A model generated the notes under the pieces. It saw only the letters and a program-made list of their open reading frames with translations, searched no databases and was not told the DNA's origin. From positions 124,001 through 188,000 of the forward strand of contig NZ_NEGI01000001.1 of NCBI RefSeq assembly GCF_002135345.1: DNA of 64,000 bases. The letters are read 5' to 3'. Origin of the DNA: Acinetobacter sp. ANC 4648 (GTDB taxonomy: Bacteria; Pseudomonadota; Gammaproteobacteria; Pseudomonadales; Moraxellaceae). Below, piece by piece: positions 32,684-43,053 of this stretch. A program made the translations under genes and the position numbers. Every line of letters begins with the position of its first letter. The stretch's first letter is position 1.

Positions 32684-35329
32684 TTAAGCCTCGATCCATT
32701 TTCCATCTTGATAAATCAAAGACCATTTGGTCTGTTTACCTTCAGGCGTTTCAGAGCCAATATATTGCACTTGATTCTTACGACTAAATTTTACTAAAGT
32801 TGGATTTCCTTCAGGATCAGCGTCAGGTGCTTGCAAAATAAACTGGTATTTCGGATCAAGCTGCTCTGCAACTGAACGTAATTCGGCTACTTTGGGTGCA
32901 CGAGTTTCACGCACTTTCGGGAACTTACTCGCTGCTAAGAATAAACCAGCTGCACCATCACGAAGTACAAAATAGTCATCATGTTTAGTTGAACGTAAAT
33001 GTTCCATTTTAATTGGATCAACACGTGGTGGCGCTGGCTGACCACTTTTCAAAACTTTACGGGTGTTATCGCAGCTGGTACAGGCAAAATATGGACCAAA
33101 ACGACCAGTTTTAAGCTGCATTTCGCCATCACATTTGTCACAAGGAATGCTTGGGCCATCATAACCTTTAATTTTAAACTCACCTTCTTCAAGTTCAAAA
33201 CCAGCACAATCTGGATTGTTACCACAGACATGCAATTTTCGACCACCATCAATCACATAACTGTCCATTGCCGTTTCACAAATCGGGCAACGTTTTTTTG
33301 ACATTAAGTCAGCAGTTTCTGCACTATCATCATCAGATAAAGCTGCAAGTGATTCAACAGGAGTTAAATTCAATGTTCCTTTACAACGCTCTTTGGGTGG
33401 CAAGTTATAGCCTGAACATCCTAAAAATACACCAGTAGTCCCCGTACGAATCTGCATTGGACGATCGCATTCTTTGCAATGTACCGATGCCACTTCTACA
33501 GGTTGATTACGGCGCATGCCATTTTCACCCTGAGCCGTGGTTAAACGTTTTTTAAAGTCACCATAGAAATTATCTAACAGCTCTTTCCAATTCCGTTCGC
33601 CATCTGCAACTTTGTCGAGCTGACCTTCGAGATCTGCGGTAAAAGCATAATTCATCAAATTATTGAAGTTTTCATCAAGACGATCTGTAACGATTTCGCC
33701 CATCTTCTCGGCAAAGAGACGACGATTATCCAGCTTGACATAACCACGATCTTGAATGGTCGAGATAATCGCAGCATAAGTCGAAGGACGACCAATGCCT
33801 TTTTTCTCTAATTCTTTTACCAATGATGCTTCAGTAAAGCGTGCTGGTGGTTTGGTAAAGTGTTGTGATGGATCTAATTTTTCAAGTTTGAGCACTTCAC
33901 CTACTTTGACTGCAGGTAATAACACATCATCATCAGCTTTATTAGCACCACGGACTTTCGTGAAACCATCAAAAACCAAGGTACGACCTTTGGCTTTAAG
34001 TTCTACACCATTAGCATCCACTAAAATTGTCGATGATAAATATTCAGCAGGTGTCATCTGACAAGCTACAAATTGACGCCAAATAAGATCATAAAGACGT
34101 TGTGCATCACGATCTACACCAACAAGTTGATCACCTTTAAGTGCGACATTAGATGGACGAATCGCTTCATGCGCTTCTTGGGCACCTGCTTTATTACCAT
34201 AACGAATCGGTTCAGCTGGTAAATATTTTTTACCAAACTCAGATTCAATATGATCACGCACCATACTAACTGCATCAGCACTGAGGAAGGTTGAATCCGT
34301 ACGCATATACGTAATGAAACCCGCTTCATATAAGCGCTGCGCCATGGTCATAGTTTTCTTTACAGAAAAACCTAAACGCGTGCTTGCTGCCTGTTGCAAA
34401 GTTGAGGTGATATAAGGTGCGCTTGGATTAACTTTGGTTGGCTTATCTTCACGTACAGATACTTTATATTCAGCATCTTTTAGAATTTTCAATAAAGCAT
34501 CAGTTTGTGCTTTATTTTGCAGTTTCAAGGTTTTACCACCTTGTTTTACTGCCTCTAAACGAATGTTATCCTTCGATGATTTAGTATCGGCAAAAACCTG
34601 CCAATATTCTTCAGGGACAAAGGCACGAATTTCACGTTCACGTTCTACTACAAGTTTGGTCGCGACAGACTGCACCCGACCTGCTGATAAACCACGGGCA
34701 ATTTTTTCCCACAACAACGGAGAAATCATAAAGCCAACGATACGATCAAGAAAGCGACGAGCCTGTTGAGCATTGACTTTGTCTATATCTAAGCGAGATG
34801 GGTGCTTAAATGCTTCCTGAATAGCATTTTTAGTGATTTCGTTAAACACCACACGTTGATAACGTGATTCATCTCCACCAATCACTTCTTTTAAATGCCA
34901 AGCAATAGCTTCCCCTTCACGGTCCATATCCGTTGCGAGATAGATTTCATCAACTTGGGATGCCAGTTTTTTTAGTTCAGCAACCACATGCTCTTTGCCT
35001 GGTAGCACTTCATAGTGTGCTTTCCAGTCATGCTCTGGATCAACTCCCATACGATTAACCAACGCAGACTGAGCTTTTTCAGCCTTTTGTTCATCCGTTA
35101 ATTTGGTTCGCGTTGCAGGTTTTTTTTCTGTACTTTTGCTTGAACCACCCGTCGGTAAGTCACGCACATGACCAACCGATGATTTGACAATATAATTCGA
35201 ACCTAAGTATTTATTAATGGTTTTCGCTTTTGCAGGCGACTCCACAATCACTAAGGCACGTTTCTTCCCAGCATCAGGAGATTGTGCTGTGGGGGTGCTT
35301 TTGGATGTGGACCGAGGAGCATTCGCCAT
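32684..35329 (-). CDS. topA: DNA topoisomerase I
   Basis: Type IA topoisomerase that relaxes negative supercoils, 881 residues. Toprim domain begins [19 protein letters not shown] and includes the [13 protein letters not shown] metal motif; the active-site tyrosine is in [11 protein letters not shown]. The C-terminal region carries several cysteine-knuckle zinc modules (CKECDRP...[12 protein letters not shown]...[17 protein letters not shown]...CTSC) and a basic tail, as in other gammaproteobacterial TopA. A Ser/Thr/Pro-rich leader of about 25 residues precedes the toprim fold. Confidence 0.97.
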   Translation of the reverse strand: MANAPRSTSKSTPTAQSPDAGKKRALVIVESPAKAKTINKYLGSNYIVKSSVGHVRDLPTGGSSKSTEKKPATRTKLTDEQKAEKAQSALVNRMGVDPEHDWKAHYEVLPGKEHVVAELKKLASQVDEIYLATDMDREGEAIAWHLKEVIGGDESRYQRVVFNEITKNAIQEAFKHPSRLDIDKVNAQQARRFLDRIVGFMISPLLWEKIARGLSAGRVQSVATKLVVEREREIRAFVPEEYWQVFADTKSSKDNIRLEAVKQGGKTLKLQNKAQTDALLKILKDAEYKVSVREDKPTKVNPSAPYITSTLQQAASTRLGFSVKKTMTMAQRLYEAGFITYMRTDSTFLSADAVSMVRDHIESEFGKKYLPAEPIRYGNKAGAQEAHEAIRPSNVALKGDQLVGVDRDAQRLYDLIWRQFVACQMTPAEYLSSTILVDANGVELKAKGRTLVFDGFTKVRGANKADDDVLLPAVKVGEVLKLEKLDPSQHFTKPPARFTEASLVKELEKKGIGRPSTYAAIISTIQDRGYVKLDNRRLFAEKMGEIVTDRLDENFNNLMNYAFTADLEGQLDKVADGERNWKELLDNFYGDFKKRLTTAQGENGMRRNQPVEVASVHCKECDRPMQIRTGTTGVFLGCSGYNLPPKERCKGTLNLTPVESLAALSDDDSAETADLMSKKRCPICETAMDSYVIDGGRKLHVCGNNPDCAGFELEEGEFKIKGYDGPSIPCDKCDGEMQLKTGRFGPYFACTSCDNTRKVLKSGQPAPPRVDPIKMEHLRSTKHDDYFVLRDGAAGLFLAASKFPKVRETRAPKVAELRSVAEQLDPKYQFILQAPDADPEGNPTLVKFSRKNQVQYIGSETPEGKQTKWSLIYQDGKWIEA

Positions 35330-35359
35330 AATGAACCGTTTTTCCTAATTGATAAAAAA

Positions 35360-35809
35360 TTAAATTTCAGCCAAAGAGTGTAAATATGCTTTCATATCTT
35401 CAAGCTGTGTTGCTCTCAGGTCTGATTCTTCATCCCAATAGAGTCCGACACAGTTAGCTTGCATATCAATAGCATAAATCCCTTTTAATGCAATGGGAAA
35501 ATCTTTAAATTTCTCATCACCCTGAACAACTTGTAATGTTTGATTTTTAACTCTGGCACGCATTAATGGAAGACGAGCTGCTGGAAGCAATACGCTATAA
35601 TAAGCCACCATACTGGCACGTTTTTCTGTTGCCATCGGTACGCCTGTCCAATCAGGTGCAACCACTACTCTTGGGTGTAAACCCATTTTTCGTGCTTTTT
35701 CTCGCATTAAACCTAAAGCTTTTTCTCTAGGACTGACCCGTAAGCCAAAAATTGAGCCCAACACAAAAATAATGATGATTACCGCAACCCAAGTACCTGT
35801 GTGTTCCAT
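35360..35809 (-). CDS. Conserved membrane-anchored protein of unknown function
   Basis: Protein of 149 residues with one N-terminal membrane helix (about 7-24, WVAVIIIIFVLGSIFGL) and a cytoplasmic or periplasmic alpha/beta domain without recognised motif (for example AYYSVLLPAARLPLMRARV, then IDMQANCVGLYWDEESDLR). It is 30 bases upstream of topA on the same strand and may be co-transcribed with it. I do not recognise the family, beyond a sense that it recurs in Acinetobacter next to topA. Confidence 0.75.
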   Translation of the reverse strand: MEHTGTWVAVIIIIFVLGSIFGLRVSPREKALGLMREKARKMGLHPRVVVAPDWTGVPMATEKRASMVAYYSVLLPAARLPLMRARVKNQTLQVVQGDEKFKDFPIALKGIYAIDMQANCVGLYWDEESDLRATQLEDMKAYLHSLAEI

Positions 35810-36538
35810 AGTTCACCTTTATATTCCTATATTAGAGTTGCATAAGCTGAATATAAAACGCAAGATCAAAATGCAGATTGATATGGAATAAGCTTTTTTC
35901 AAGCTTATTTTTCCGCAGAATCGATCGTAAAATCTCATTTTTATGATTCTGCTGCTTATAAAATTCGTTTTATATGAATAGATATCTTCAAAGCTTGACT
36001 CAGTAATTTGATCTTTTGCTTTTGAGAGAAAATTAAAAACCAATCACACATCCATTTTTTTAATAAAATTTAAACTATATCGGTTATTTAAGTGACTCTT
36101 ATACGAAATTTATATGCATGTTTTATAGTATTGGTTAAATCATCTGAGTAGATCAATTTCAAGCGAATGATCCATAACCTGTAGAGTCGACTTCCTTGAA
36201 AAACGATACCCAAGCAAACGATAAAAACTCTATTGATCTCATTCCTACACTATATTTCACTTTACATAAAACTACATTTTTTCGTATGACCTCGCTTTAT
36301 TTCAAACTCAAACTGCACTGAGCACCCATTTTATTAAAATTTTTATCATATATTGAGGCGTATCTCTTTAAACTGAAGCATATAAAGAGCTACTTTAAAT
36401 GAATGTTTAATTTGGTTTTTAAATAGATTTATTTCTTCAATGTGAATAGCACTATTAACTGATATCTCTTGCGCATTGATACATAAAAAAGTCTCCAAGC
36501 AAAGATCACATAGAGACTGAACAGTAAAACTCTTTTGT
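35810..36538. other. Gene-poor AT-rich region
   Basis: About 730 bases between two minus-strand genes. The frames present are short, start poorly and show no domain or codon pattern. I see no terminator, repeat or gene remnant that I can name. Confidence 0.5.
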
Positions 36539-37540
36539 CTAATTTAAAAACATTTCATGGCTATAAATCACCGCACGACCATTCCAAGAAATATAGCCTT
36601 TTTCAACCAACTCTTTAAGCAATGAACGGACATCAGATTTTGGAAACATTTGTTCCAATAAATCACGTAATTCATAAATATCTTTAGGTTTTTTAGACTT
36701 TAAAGCATCTAGTTTATGAATCACTTGAATTTGCATGGGATCGATTTTTTCAAAATTCTTAAAGAGTGCCTTTTGAATATTCTGCACAGAGTTTTGTTGC
36801 TCATCCTCCTGCACGACGACATGCGTATTGGATTTTAAGTTTTCTAAAAGCACATCAATACTCTCTAATTTAGACTCAGTTACCTGCTCATCTAAATTCA
36901 ACTGTGTCCATTGTCTCAACACTTTTTTACGCACAAAGATTTGTTCTTCATCACGTTTAATAATTTTTAAATTAATCAACATTCCCACCAAATGTTGCGC
37001 ATTCTCAGGAACAACTTGCAAAATATTGCCAATCGAATTTCTTAACTTTTCAATCGTATTCGGTTGACCTGTCATTTTCCCCAAAGCATCACAATATCGT
37101 TTCACCATTTGCAAATAAGGTTTTTCTTTAATGGTTGCAACACTTGGAGTTTTATACTTAGAATTTGTTCCCGTGCTTGCTGGTTGAATCAATACTAGAC
37201 TACAGCTCAAGTCAGATGCGGACATCATTTGAATGAGCATCTCACTGCTTGGCATGGCCGAAATCACTTCAACATGTGCATCAGGTTCAACTAAAGCGAT
37301 TAACTGACCAACAACAACTGCATATTCAAACTCTTTTTCTTTTGCCTTAGGGGTTTCCAAAACGACCACCTGCCCACTACTTACCCAACTCGCCAATTCA
37401 GTTAAGTCTTCCAGTGCATATTCAAACTTTCCGTCACAATTAAAAAAATATAACGTTGAATAATGCTTCACAATATCCTGCAATACTTTTGCTGTTGGCA
37501 TATTATTTTCGAGATCGAGAAGAACGACTTTATTGAGCAT
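36539..37540 (-). CDS. Uncharacterised two-domain protein, possible PIN/NYN-like N-domain
   Basis: Protein of 333 residues I do not recognise with certainty. The first 120 or so residues look like an alternating alpha/beta fold opening with KVVLLDLENN, which resembles the first strand of NYN/PIN-like nucleases (an acidic residue then E-N); later acidic positions of that fold are not obvious (VEVISAMPSSEMLI). The C-terminal 60 residues (KPKDIYELRDLLEQMFPKSD, then VEKGYISWNGRAVIY) look like a winged helix. A nucleic-acid role is therefore inferred. It is a single gene upstream of slyX on the same strand. Confidence 0.6.
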   Translation of the reverse strand: MLNKVVLLDLENNMPTAKVLQDIVKHYSTLYFFNCDGKFEYALEDLTELASWVSSGQVVVLETPKAKEKEFEYAVVVGQLIALVEPDAHVEVISAMPSSEMLIQMMSASDLSCSLVLIQPASTGTNSKYKTPSVATIKEKPYLQMVKRYCDALGKMTGQPNTIEKLRNSIGNILQVVPENAQHLVGMLINLKIIKRDEEQIFVRKKVLRQWTQLNLDEQVTESKLESIDVLLENLKSNTHVVVQEDEQQNSVQNIQKALFKNFEKIDPMQIQVIHKLDALKSKKPKDIYELRDLLEQMFPKSDVRSLLKELVEKGYISWNGRAVIYSHEMFLN

Positions 37541-37688
37541 GATAAAAAATTAGCAGTGAGTCGGAAAGTGAGCATTACAACGAGCTTTGTAAAAAAGGTC
37601 AAATAAAATCATAATTTTAATGTAAGTTTTCTGGTGATGATTACCATCGCCATTTGAAACAAAAAACGTCAATATGTCTCAGGGTTTT

Positions 37689-37707
37689 CCTCTCCCAAAG
37701 GGAGAGG
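37689..37707. repeat. Short palindrome CCTCTCCC/GGGAGAGG
   Basis: Perfect 8-bp stem with AAA loop located just downstream of slyX (minus strand); similar to the palindrome at 14061-14080 and sharing the GGAGAGGTT right arm. Confidence 0.6.
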
Positions 37708-37722
37708 TTGCTTGTACAAAAA

Positions 37723-37968
37723 TTAATAATGTGGCGGGCGGTCGCTCATTGGATCAAAAGTAGCAATTCCATCGGATAAATCTGCAAACTCAAGACGTTG
37801 ATACAAAAATTGAATTTGTTTCTTTAAATCAATAAGTTCGATATCTTGTCGAGCCACTTGCTCATTTAAATGCTCAACTAAATCATCTAAAAATGCAATT
37901 CGGACTTGCAAATCTTCTATGGGTGCGGAAAATGACGCCTGATCATTAAGATTTTTTTGTTTAGTCAT
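37723..37968 (-). CDS. slyX: SlyX family protein
   Basis: Small coiled-coil protein of 81 residues; the central heptad region (VRIAFLDDLVEHLNEQVARQ and IELIDLKKQIQFLYQRL) and the C-terminal RPPHY are the family's two hallmarks. Function is unknown in any species. It is divergent from uup with only about 33 bases between starts. Confidence 0.9.
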   Translation of the reverse strand: MTKQKNLNDQASFSAPIEDLQVRIAFLDDLVEHLNEQVARQDIELIDLKKQIQFLYQRLEFADLSDGIATFDPMSDRPPHY

Positions 37969-38001
37969 TTTAAGTCCTCATCTTGGATTTCAGGAAACAG
38001 T

Positions 38002-39897
38002 ATGGCCTATATTACGTTAAGGGATGTCCAACTCGCGTTTGGCGGACCCTCCCTGCTCGACGGCGCGAACTTCAATTTAGAGCGCGGTGAACGAGTTTGT
38101 TTGATTGGCCGTAACGGTGAAGGTAAGTCTACTTTACTCAAGCTGATTGAGGGAAGCTTACTGCCGGATCGTGGTGAAGTTTCTTTACAAAATGGTATTA
38201 CCATTTCGATGTTGGCTCAAGACGTGCCAATGGACTCTGGTAAAGTCGCTGACATCGTCGCAGATGGTGCGGGTGAGGCAGCTACTGTACTCAGAGCTTA
38301 TCACGAAGCAAGTGATGCGTGTGTATTGGGTGATATGGAAGCTTGTGACCGCATGGGCGAGCTACAGCACAAACTCGATCAAGTTGATGGTTGGGCTTTA
38401 GAAACTAAAGTCAACTCGATTCTGAGCAAAATGGGATTAGATCCTGATGCTGATTTAGCCGATTTATCTGGTGGTCGTAAACGTCGTGTACTATTAGCCC
38501 GTGCTTTACTGACACAGCCAGACGTGTTGTTACTGGATGAGCCAACCAACCATTTGGACGTTGAAAGTATTGAATGGTTAGAGAAATTCTTACTCGATCA
38601 AAACAACTTAACCCTGCTATTTATTTCACATGACCGTTCATTTGTAGATAGCATTGCAACCCGTATTGTTGAGCTGGATCGTGGCACATTGCGTAGCTAC
38701 GATGGTAACTATTCACGTTACCTTGACCTTAAAGCACAGCAAATGGAAGCAGAAGAAAAGCAAAATGCGTTATTCGATAAAAAACTTGCTGAAGAAGAAG
38801 TTTGGATTCGCCAAGGTATTAAAGCACGTCGTACCCGTAATGAAGGTCGTGTTCGTGCACTGAAAGATTTACGTGAAGAATCAAAAGCACGTCGCTCACA
38901 ACAAGGTAAAGTGAGTATGGCGACGCAAGATGCGAATCGCTCAGGTAAATTAGTCTTTGATATTGAAAATCTTAGCGTTGCTTTTGGCGACCAAGAACCG
39001 ATTATCAAAGATTTCTCTGCATTGGTGCTTCGTGGCGACCGTATTGGTTTAGTCGGTGATAATGGCGTGGGTAAAACTACCCTAATCAAAGCCATTTTAG
39101 GCGAGCTAGAACATACGGGTACTGTAAAAACTGGTACACAACTCGAAGTGGCTTATTTTGATCAATTACGTGACGCACTTGATCTCGAAAAATCAGTTAA
39201 AGATAACATTTCTGAAGGTTCAGATTTCGTCGATGTAAATGGTGGTCGTCGTCATATTTACAGCTACTTACAAGACTTCTTATTCTCACCTGAACGTGCT
39301 CGCACTCCCGTAAAAGCGTTGTCTGGTGGTGAACGCAACCGTATTTTACTTGCAAAACTGTTACTTAAACCATCTAACTTAATCGTCATGGACGAACCAA
39401 CCAACGACTTGGATATGGTGACCCTAGAGCTACTCGAAGAAATGCTAGGTAGCTATAAAGGTACATTACTTTTGATCTCGCATGACCGTGCCTTTATGGA
39501 CAACGTTGTGACATCAACTTGGGTATTTGATGGTAAAGGTCATATTGATGAATACATTGGTGGATATCAGGACTATCTGGAACAACGTCCTGATCAAACT
39601 GCTGTTGGTCAAAAAAGTGATGTAAAAAAAGCCATTGCGAAAGCTGAAGCAGCTATGCCAAAAAAAGCAAAGTTGAGCTATAAAGATCAGCGTGCATTAG
39701 AACAATTGCCTGCCGAAATGGAAGCACTTGAAAAAGAGCAAGCTGAAATCAATGCGAAACTTGCAGATGGTTCATTGTTTGTATCTGATGCAGATACCGC
39801 AATGAAACTTTCAGCACGTTTAACTGAAATTGATGACCTTTTACTTGAAAAAATGGAACGCTGGGAAACTTTAGAAGAAATGACCAAAGGAAATTAA
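38002..39897 (+). CDS. uup: ABC-F ATPase Uup
   Basis: Soluble twin-ATPase of the ABC-F family, 631 residues, linked in E. coli to ribosome function and to precise excision of transposons. Two Walker A sites (GRNGEGKST and GDNGVGKTT), two signatures (LSGGRKRR and LSGGERNR) and the ABC-F linker with a charged helix (ARRTRNEGRVRALKDLREE) are visible, and the C-terminal coiled coil (ALEKEQAEINAKLADG) identifies Uup rather than Ettа-like members. The frame is open from 37957, but the ATG at 38002 has AGGAAACAG upstream and begins MAYITLRDVQLAFGG. Confidence 0.94.
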   Translation: MAYITLRDVQLAFGGPSLLDGANFNLERGERVCLIGRNGEGKSTLLKLIEGSLLPDRGEVSLQNGITISMLAQDVPMDSGKVADIVADGAGEAATVLRAYHEASDACVLGDMEACDRMGELQHKLDQVDGWALETKVNSILSKMGLDPDADLADLSGGRKRRVLLARALLTQPDVLLLDEPTNHLDVESIEWLEKFLLDQNNLTLLFISHDRSFVDSIATRIVELDRGTLRSYDGNYSRYLDLKAQQMEAEEKQNALFDKKLAEEEVWIRQGIKARRTRNEGRVRALKDLREESKARRSQQGKVSMATQDANRSGKLVFDIENLSVAFGDQEPIIKDFSALVLRGDRIGLVGDNGVGKTTLIKAILGELEHTGTVKTGTQLEVAYFDQLRDALDLEKSVKDNISEGSDFVDVNGGRRHIYSYLQDFLFSPERARTPVKALSGGERNRILLAKLLLKPSNLIVMDEPTNDLDMVTLELLEEMLGSYKGTLLLISHDRAFMDNVVTSTWVFDGKGHIDEYIGGYQDYLEQRPDQTAVGQKSDVKKAIAKAEAAMPKKAKLSYKDQRALEQLPAEMEALEKEQAEINAKLADGSLFVSDADTAMKLSARLTEIDDLLLEKMERWETLEEMTKGN

Positions 39898-39907
39898 TTC
39901 TATTTTT

Positions 39908-39944
39908 CCAAAAAAAACTCCGTATTCGTACGGAGTTTTTTTGG
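39908..39944 (+). terminator. Terminator of uup
   Basis: Stem CCAAAAAAAACTCCGTA / TACGGAGTTTTTTTGG around a TTCG tetraloop, 11 bases past the uup stop, with a good T-tract in the 3' arm. Confidence 0.92.
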
Positions 39945-40267
39945 AAGGTATACATACAGCTTAAAACCGATGTAGATAATTTTATTCAATTCTTAAATGC
40001 TTTCCTAAGCATAAAAAGCTATTCTTTATTCTTAAAAATTCGTTTAAACAATTAATATCCTTACGACTATATCTTAATATATAACTCTTATTTCTTAACA
40101 TTAGCACGCTTCTTTTCAACATAAAATCCATCATATGTTCATCGAAATAATCGAATATAAAACCATCAAATCTATCTAGGTTATTGCAGAATCTAACGAT
40201 AAAATCTCAATTTGCAACAGGTAAAGTGATGGCTCTAAAACAATCACATTCCATAGACTAAAATTAG
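39945..40267. other. Non-coding AT-rich spacer
   Basis: About 320 bases with no open frame worth calling. On the plus strand it leads into a terminator-like hairpin with a T6 tail, so a small RNA is possible, but I could not identify a convincing promoter for it. Confidence 0.35.
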
Positions 40268-40317
40268 TGCATTTCACCACATTTCCTCCCAGAATGTGGT
40301 TTTTTATGTGGAATGCA
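40268..40317. terminator. Nested hairpin with T-run near the acyltransferase 3' end
   Basis: An inner stem CCACATT / AATGTGG (40277-40299) is followed by T6 on the plus strand. An outer near-perfect arm pair (TGCATTTCAC at 40268-40277 and GTGGAATGCA at 40308-40317) encloses it. It may terminate the minus-strand acyltransferase gene or an unknown plus-strand RNA. Confidence 0.5.
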
Positions 40318-40319
40318 GC

Positions 40320-41297
40320 TTACTTATGCCATAACTTTTCAGTAGGCAACATTAACCACAATGATAATTTCCGGAGCACTTTATCAAAAATATTATGTTG
40401 CAATATCCAACAACTTATTATAGAAAAAATTAAGCAGATTAAGATTTGAATACTGATATGAAAATTAAATTGCCAAAATCTAGTTATAAAAATAACGATA
40501 AAACCATGTAACAAATAAACCGCCAAGGTGTTGCGACCCAGCTGAATAAAGCGCTGCCCCATGCGCTGAGCCAGTGACAAAATTGCAAAGATCCCCAAGC
40601 TAGAAAGCAATAAGCATCCCATTCGAATCAATGTTCCGTCTAGATTACTGACTTGCAGCTGTGTATAACTCAAACTGCCATACAGCCAGAATTGATTGAT
40701 TTGTGTCAAATCAACCACAGCAATGATTCCAAAAATGATGCATAGACCAATGATAGAACCAGATCTTCGTTGCTGGATGAATTGAATGATGGCTCTACCG
40801 TAACAACATCCAAGCATGAAAAAAGGAAAAAATACAAAAATCCGTCCAATCGAATATTGATAGTTGTTCCAAGGACTTAATCCAACACACAGCGCCATAG
40901 CTATCGCAATAATGACTGGAAATTTAGTTTTGATCAGAAAATGAGTCAGTAATGTCCACACCATCATCCCCATCAAATACCATAAAATCCAATAAGGTCT
41001 GACAAAGATATTCCAACTTAACTGAAATTTTCCAGTCCATAATGCCTCAAAAGCTGGAAATAAAATTTGAAATGGTAGATACAATGCAATAAAGAAAATA
41101 ATATTTTTAAACCAATTTTTATCTTTATACAACAATCCTGAAATGAAGATAAATGCGGGCATATGCACAACATAAATCGTTGCTAAAAGCGTATGATTAA
41201 TAGGGTTCTCCCATCCAATCATGCGTTCTAAAAAATGCCCAAAGACCACCAAGAAGATTAATACTGCTTTACTGGTGTCTAAATACGTATCTCGCAT
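40320..41297 (-). CDS. Acyltransferase 3 family membrane protein
   Basis: Multi-pass O-acyltransferase-like protein of 325 residues, with about ten hydrophobic segments. The N-terminal TYLDTSKAVLIFLVVFGHFLE holds the conserved D-x-x-K/R and catalytic-type histidine of the family, and the later GRNTLAVYLLHGF segment is the other hallmark. Members acetylate or succinylate sugars of LPS, capsule and other envelope glycans; many of this shorter form resemble fucose-4-O-acetylase. The substrate is not visible and no sugar-biosynthesis gene adjoins it. Confidence 0.88.
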   Translation of the reverse strand: MRDTYLDTSKAVLIFLVVFGHFLERMIGWENPINHTLLATIYVVHMPAFIFISGLLYKDKNWFKNIIFFIALYLPFQILFPAFEALWTGKFQLSWNIFVRPYWILWYLMGMMVWTLLTHFLIKTKFPVIIAIAMALCVGLSPWNNYQYSIGRIFVFFPFFMLGCCYGRAIIQFIQQRRSGSIIGLCIIFGIIAVVDLTQINQFWLYGSLSYTQLQVSNLDGTLIRMGCLLLSSLGIFAILSLAQRMGQRFIQLGRNTLAVYLLHGFIVIFITRFWQFNFHISIQILICLIFSIISCWILQHNIFDKVLRKLSLWLMLPTEKLWHK

Positions 41298-41469
41298 TTC
41301 CTACTATCCTTGGAAGATCTGAACCTATTTTAATTTTGTTCTGATAAAATAAATAGCAAATTTACTTGAGATTAACGCTACTCTAGCTGATGCAGTTTAT
41401 ACATCACATCAATTTATCTTCGTGTTACACTTCGCCCAGTTTTCAACGACATGATGACCTCTAATCAGT

Positions 41470-42405
41470 ATGAGCAAAAAGCGCCAATACGAGCCTGGAC
41501 AATTTTATTGGGCATTTCTACTTCCTCAATACTGGGGGATTTGGATTGCCATTGTTTGTTTGATGCTTATAGCAATTCTGCCTTGGGCAATTCAACATCG
41601 TTTAGCGACCTTATTAGGTAAGCTTGCATTTCACAACTTCAAATCACGCCGTCAAACTACAATACGTAATTTAGAAGTCTGTTTTCCAGAATGGACTGCT
41701 GAACAAATTCAAGAACATGCGCGCCAAGTTTTTATCGATATGATGCTTGGAGTTTTTGAAACACTAAATGCTTGGTATTCACCACAGTGGTTTAAAAATC
41801 GAATTAGTATTGAAGGCTTAGAACATCTCACGAATGCACAAACAGCTGGCCAAGGTGTATTACTCTTAGGCACACACAGCACTTTATTAGATGCTGGCGG
41901 TTTTCTTTGCTCAAAATATTTTGAACCCGATGTGGTCTATCGCCCACAAAATAATCCGCTATTAGACATGCTGATTTATCGTTGCCGTGCCACAATTTAT
42001 GCCAATCAAATTGATCATGATGATATGCGAGGCTTAATTCGGAATCTAAAAGAAGGTCATGCCATTTGGTATAGCCCAGATCAAGACTTTGGATTAAAAC
42101 AAGGCGTAATGGCACCATTTTTTGGCACACCTGCGGCGACAGTGACTGCACATCGACGTTTATTAAAAATATCAAAAGCGGTGGCTATTCCTTTATATTT
42201 TTATCGGCATGGTGATATTCAAAATCCCCAATATCGAATTCTGATTGAACCAGCAGTCGCCGACTTCCCCAGTGATAATGAACTTGATGATGCAATCCGA
42301 GTGAATAACATCATTGAACAACAGCTACGTATCGCACCAACACAATATATGTGGTTTCATCGTCGCTTTAAAACTCGTCCTAAAGGTTACGAAAAAATTT
42401 ATTGA
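41470..42405 (+). CDS. Lipid A lauroyl/myristoyl acyltransferase (LpxL/LpxM family)
   Basis: Inner-membrane late acyltransferase that adds a secondary acyl chain to lipid A from acyl-ACP, 311 residues. One N-terminal membrane helix (about 25-42) is followed by the HX4D catalytic motif in LLGTHSTLLDAGG, and by the WYSPDQDFG block found in LpxL and LpxM. The sequence alone does not tell which of the two paralogues it is. It is divergent from the acyltransferase 3 gene. Confidence 0.88.
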   Translation: MSKKRQYEPGQFYWAFLLPQYWGIWIAIVCLMLIAILPWAIQHRLATLLGKLAFHNFKSRRQTTIRNLEVCFPEWTAEQIQEHARQVFIDMMLGVFETLNAWYSPQWFKNRISIEGLEHLTNAQTAGQGVLLLGTHSTLLDAGGFLCSKYFEPDVVYRPQNNPLLDMLIYRCRATIYANQIDHDDMRGLIRNLKEGHAIWYSPDQDFGLKQGVMAPFFGTPAATVTAHRRLLKISKAVAIPLYFYRHGDIQNPQYRILIEPAVADFPSDNELDDAIRVNNIIEQQLRIAPTQYMWFHRRFKTRPKGYEKIY

Positions 42406-42539
42406 TTCTTATAGTCAGACTACTTTTCAATTAAACATTATCTTGAACCACTACAACACAAATACTGCTGATGATGTTTAATTTCAAAGCAATGTATTAG
42501 ATCCAAATTTTTATAAAAACTATTTTATGATGGCTATGC

Positions 42540-42570
42540 AAAAGGGTTAAGTTTTTACTTAACCCTTTTT
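42540..42570. terminator. Bidirectional terminator between lpxL-like gene and DUF2789 gene
   Basis: Perfect 13-bp stem AAAAGGGTTAAGT / ACTTAACCCTTTT with a T4 loop between convergent genes; T-tracts on both strands. Confidence 0.88.
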
Positions 42571-42593
42571 ATTGAATATTTAAAATCAAATTT

Positions 42594-42851
42594 TTAAGCA
42601 ATTTGCAATTTATCGGCATCTAAATGTAATTGTTGATTTAATTCATCAATCCAGATGGCCCAATCATCATCCTGTACCAAATGACTGATTAGAAAATCAC
42701 GTTGTGACTTATTCCAAAATGGCGCTTCATGTAATGAAAGATGTCGAGGCAATTGATGTGTCCGTACATATAGTTCAATTGCTGCAAGACTAGACGGCAA
42801 TCCAAGTTGAGAAAATAATAGTTCCAAGGATGGTTTCGTGCTCCCAAGCAT
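42594..42851 (-). CDS. DUF2789 family protein
   Basis: Small protein of 85 residues with the DUF2789 pattern: LELLFSQLGLPSSLAAIELY near the start, then HLSLHEAPFWNKSQRDFL and a C-terminal QDDDWAIWIDELNQQL helix. The family is confined mainly to gammaproteobacteria; no activity is known. It is a single gene downstream of mdh. Confidence 0.85.
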   Translation of the reverse strand: MLGSTKPSLELLFSQLGLPSSLAAIELYVRTHQLPRHLSLHEAPFWNKSQRDFLISHLVQDDDWAIWIDELNQQLHLDADKLQIA

Positions 42852-43005
42852 TGCGCTCTCCTTATCATTTAAACTGAAATTAGTTATACAAATAATTTAT
42901 AAGAATATAGAAACCAAAGATAGCCTCGTGTATTGTTTTGCTGTTTCAATTTGTATTTCATTTCTTCGAGTCACTTTAAAAAGTGAATACTGTATTTCTA
43001 AATAT

Positions 43006-43028
43006 AAAAAACACCCCCGAAGGAGTGC
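43006..43028 (-). terminator. Terminator of mdh
   Basis: On the minus strand CACTCC-TTCG-GGGGTG (one G-T pair) followed by TTTTTT; about 25 bases past the mdh stop. Confidence 0.85.
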
Positions 43029-43053
43029 TTTTATATAACTTAATCTTTAAAGA

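Noticed and set aside
35819..36043. 74-residue minus-strand frame upstream of the topA-adjacent gene
   Set aside because: No domain, biased low-complexity composition and no supporting ribosome-binding site; treated as chance.
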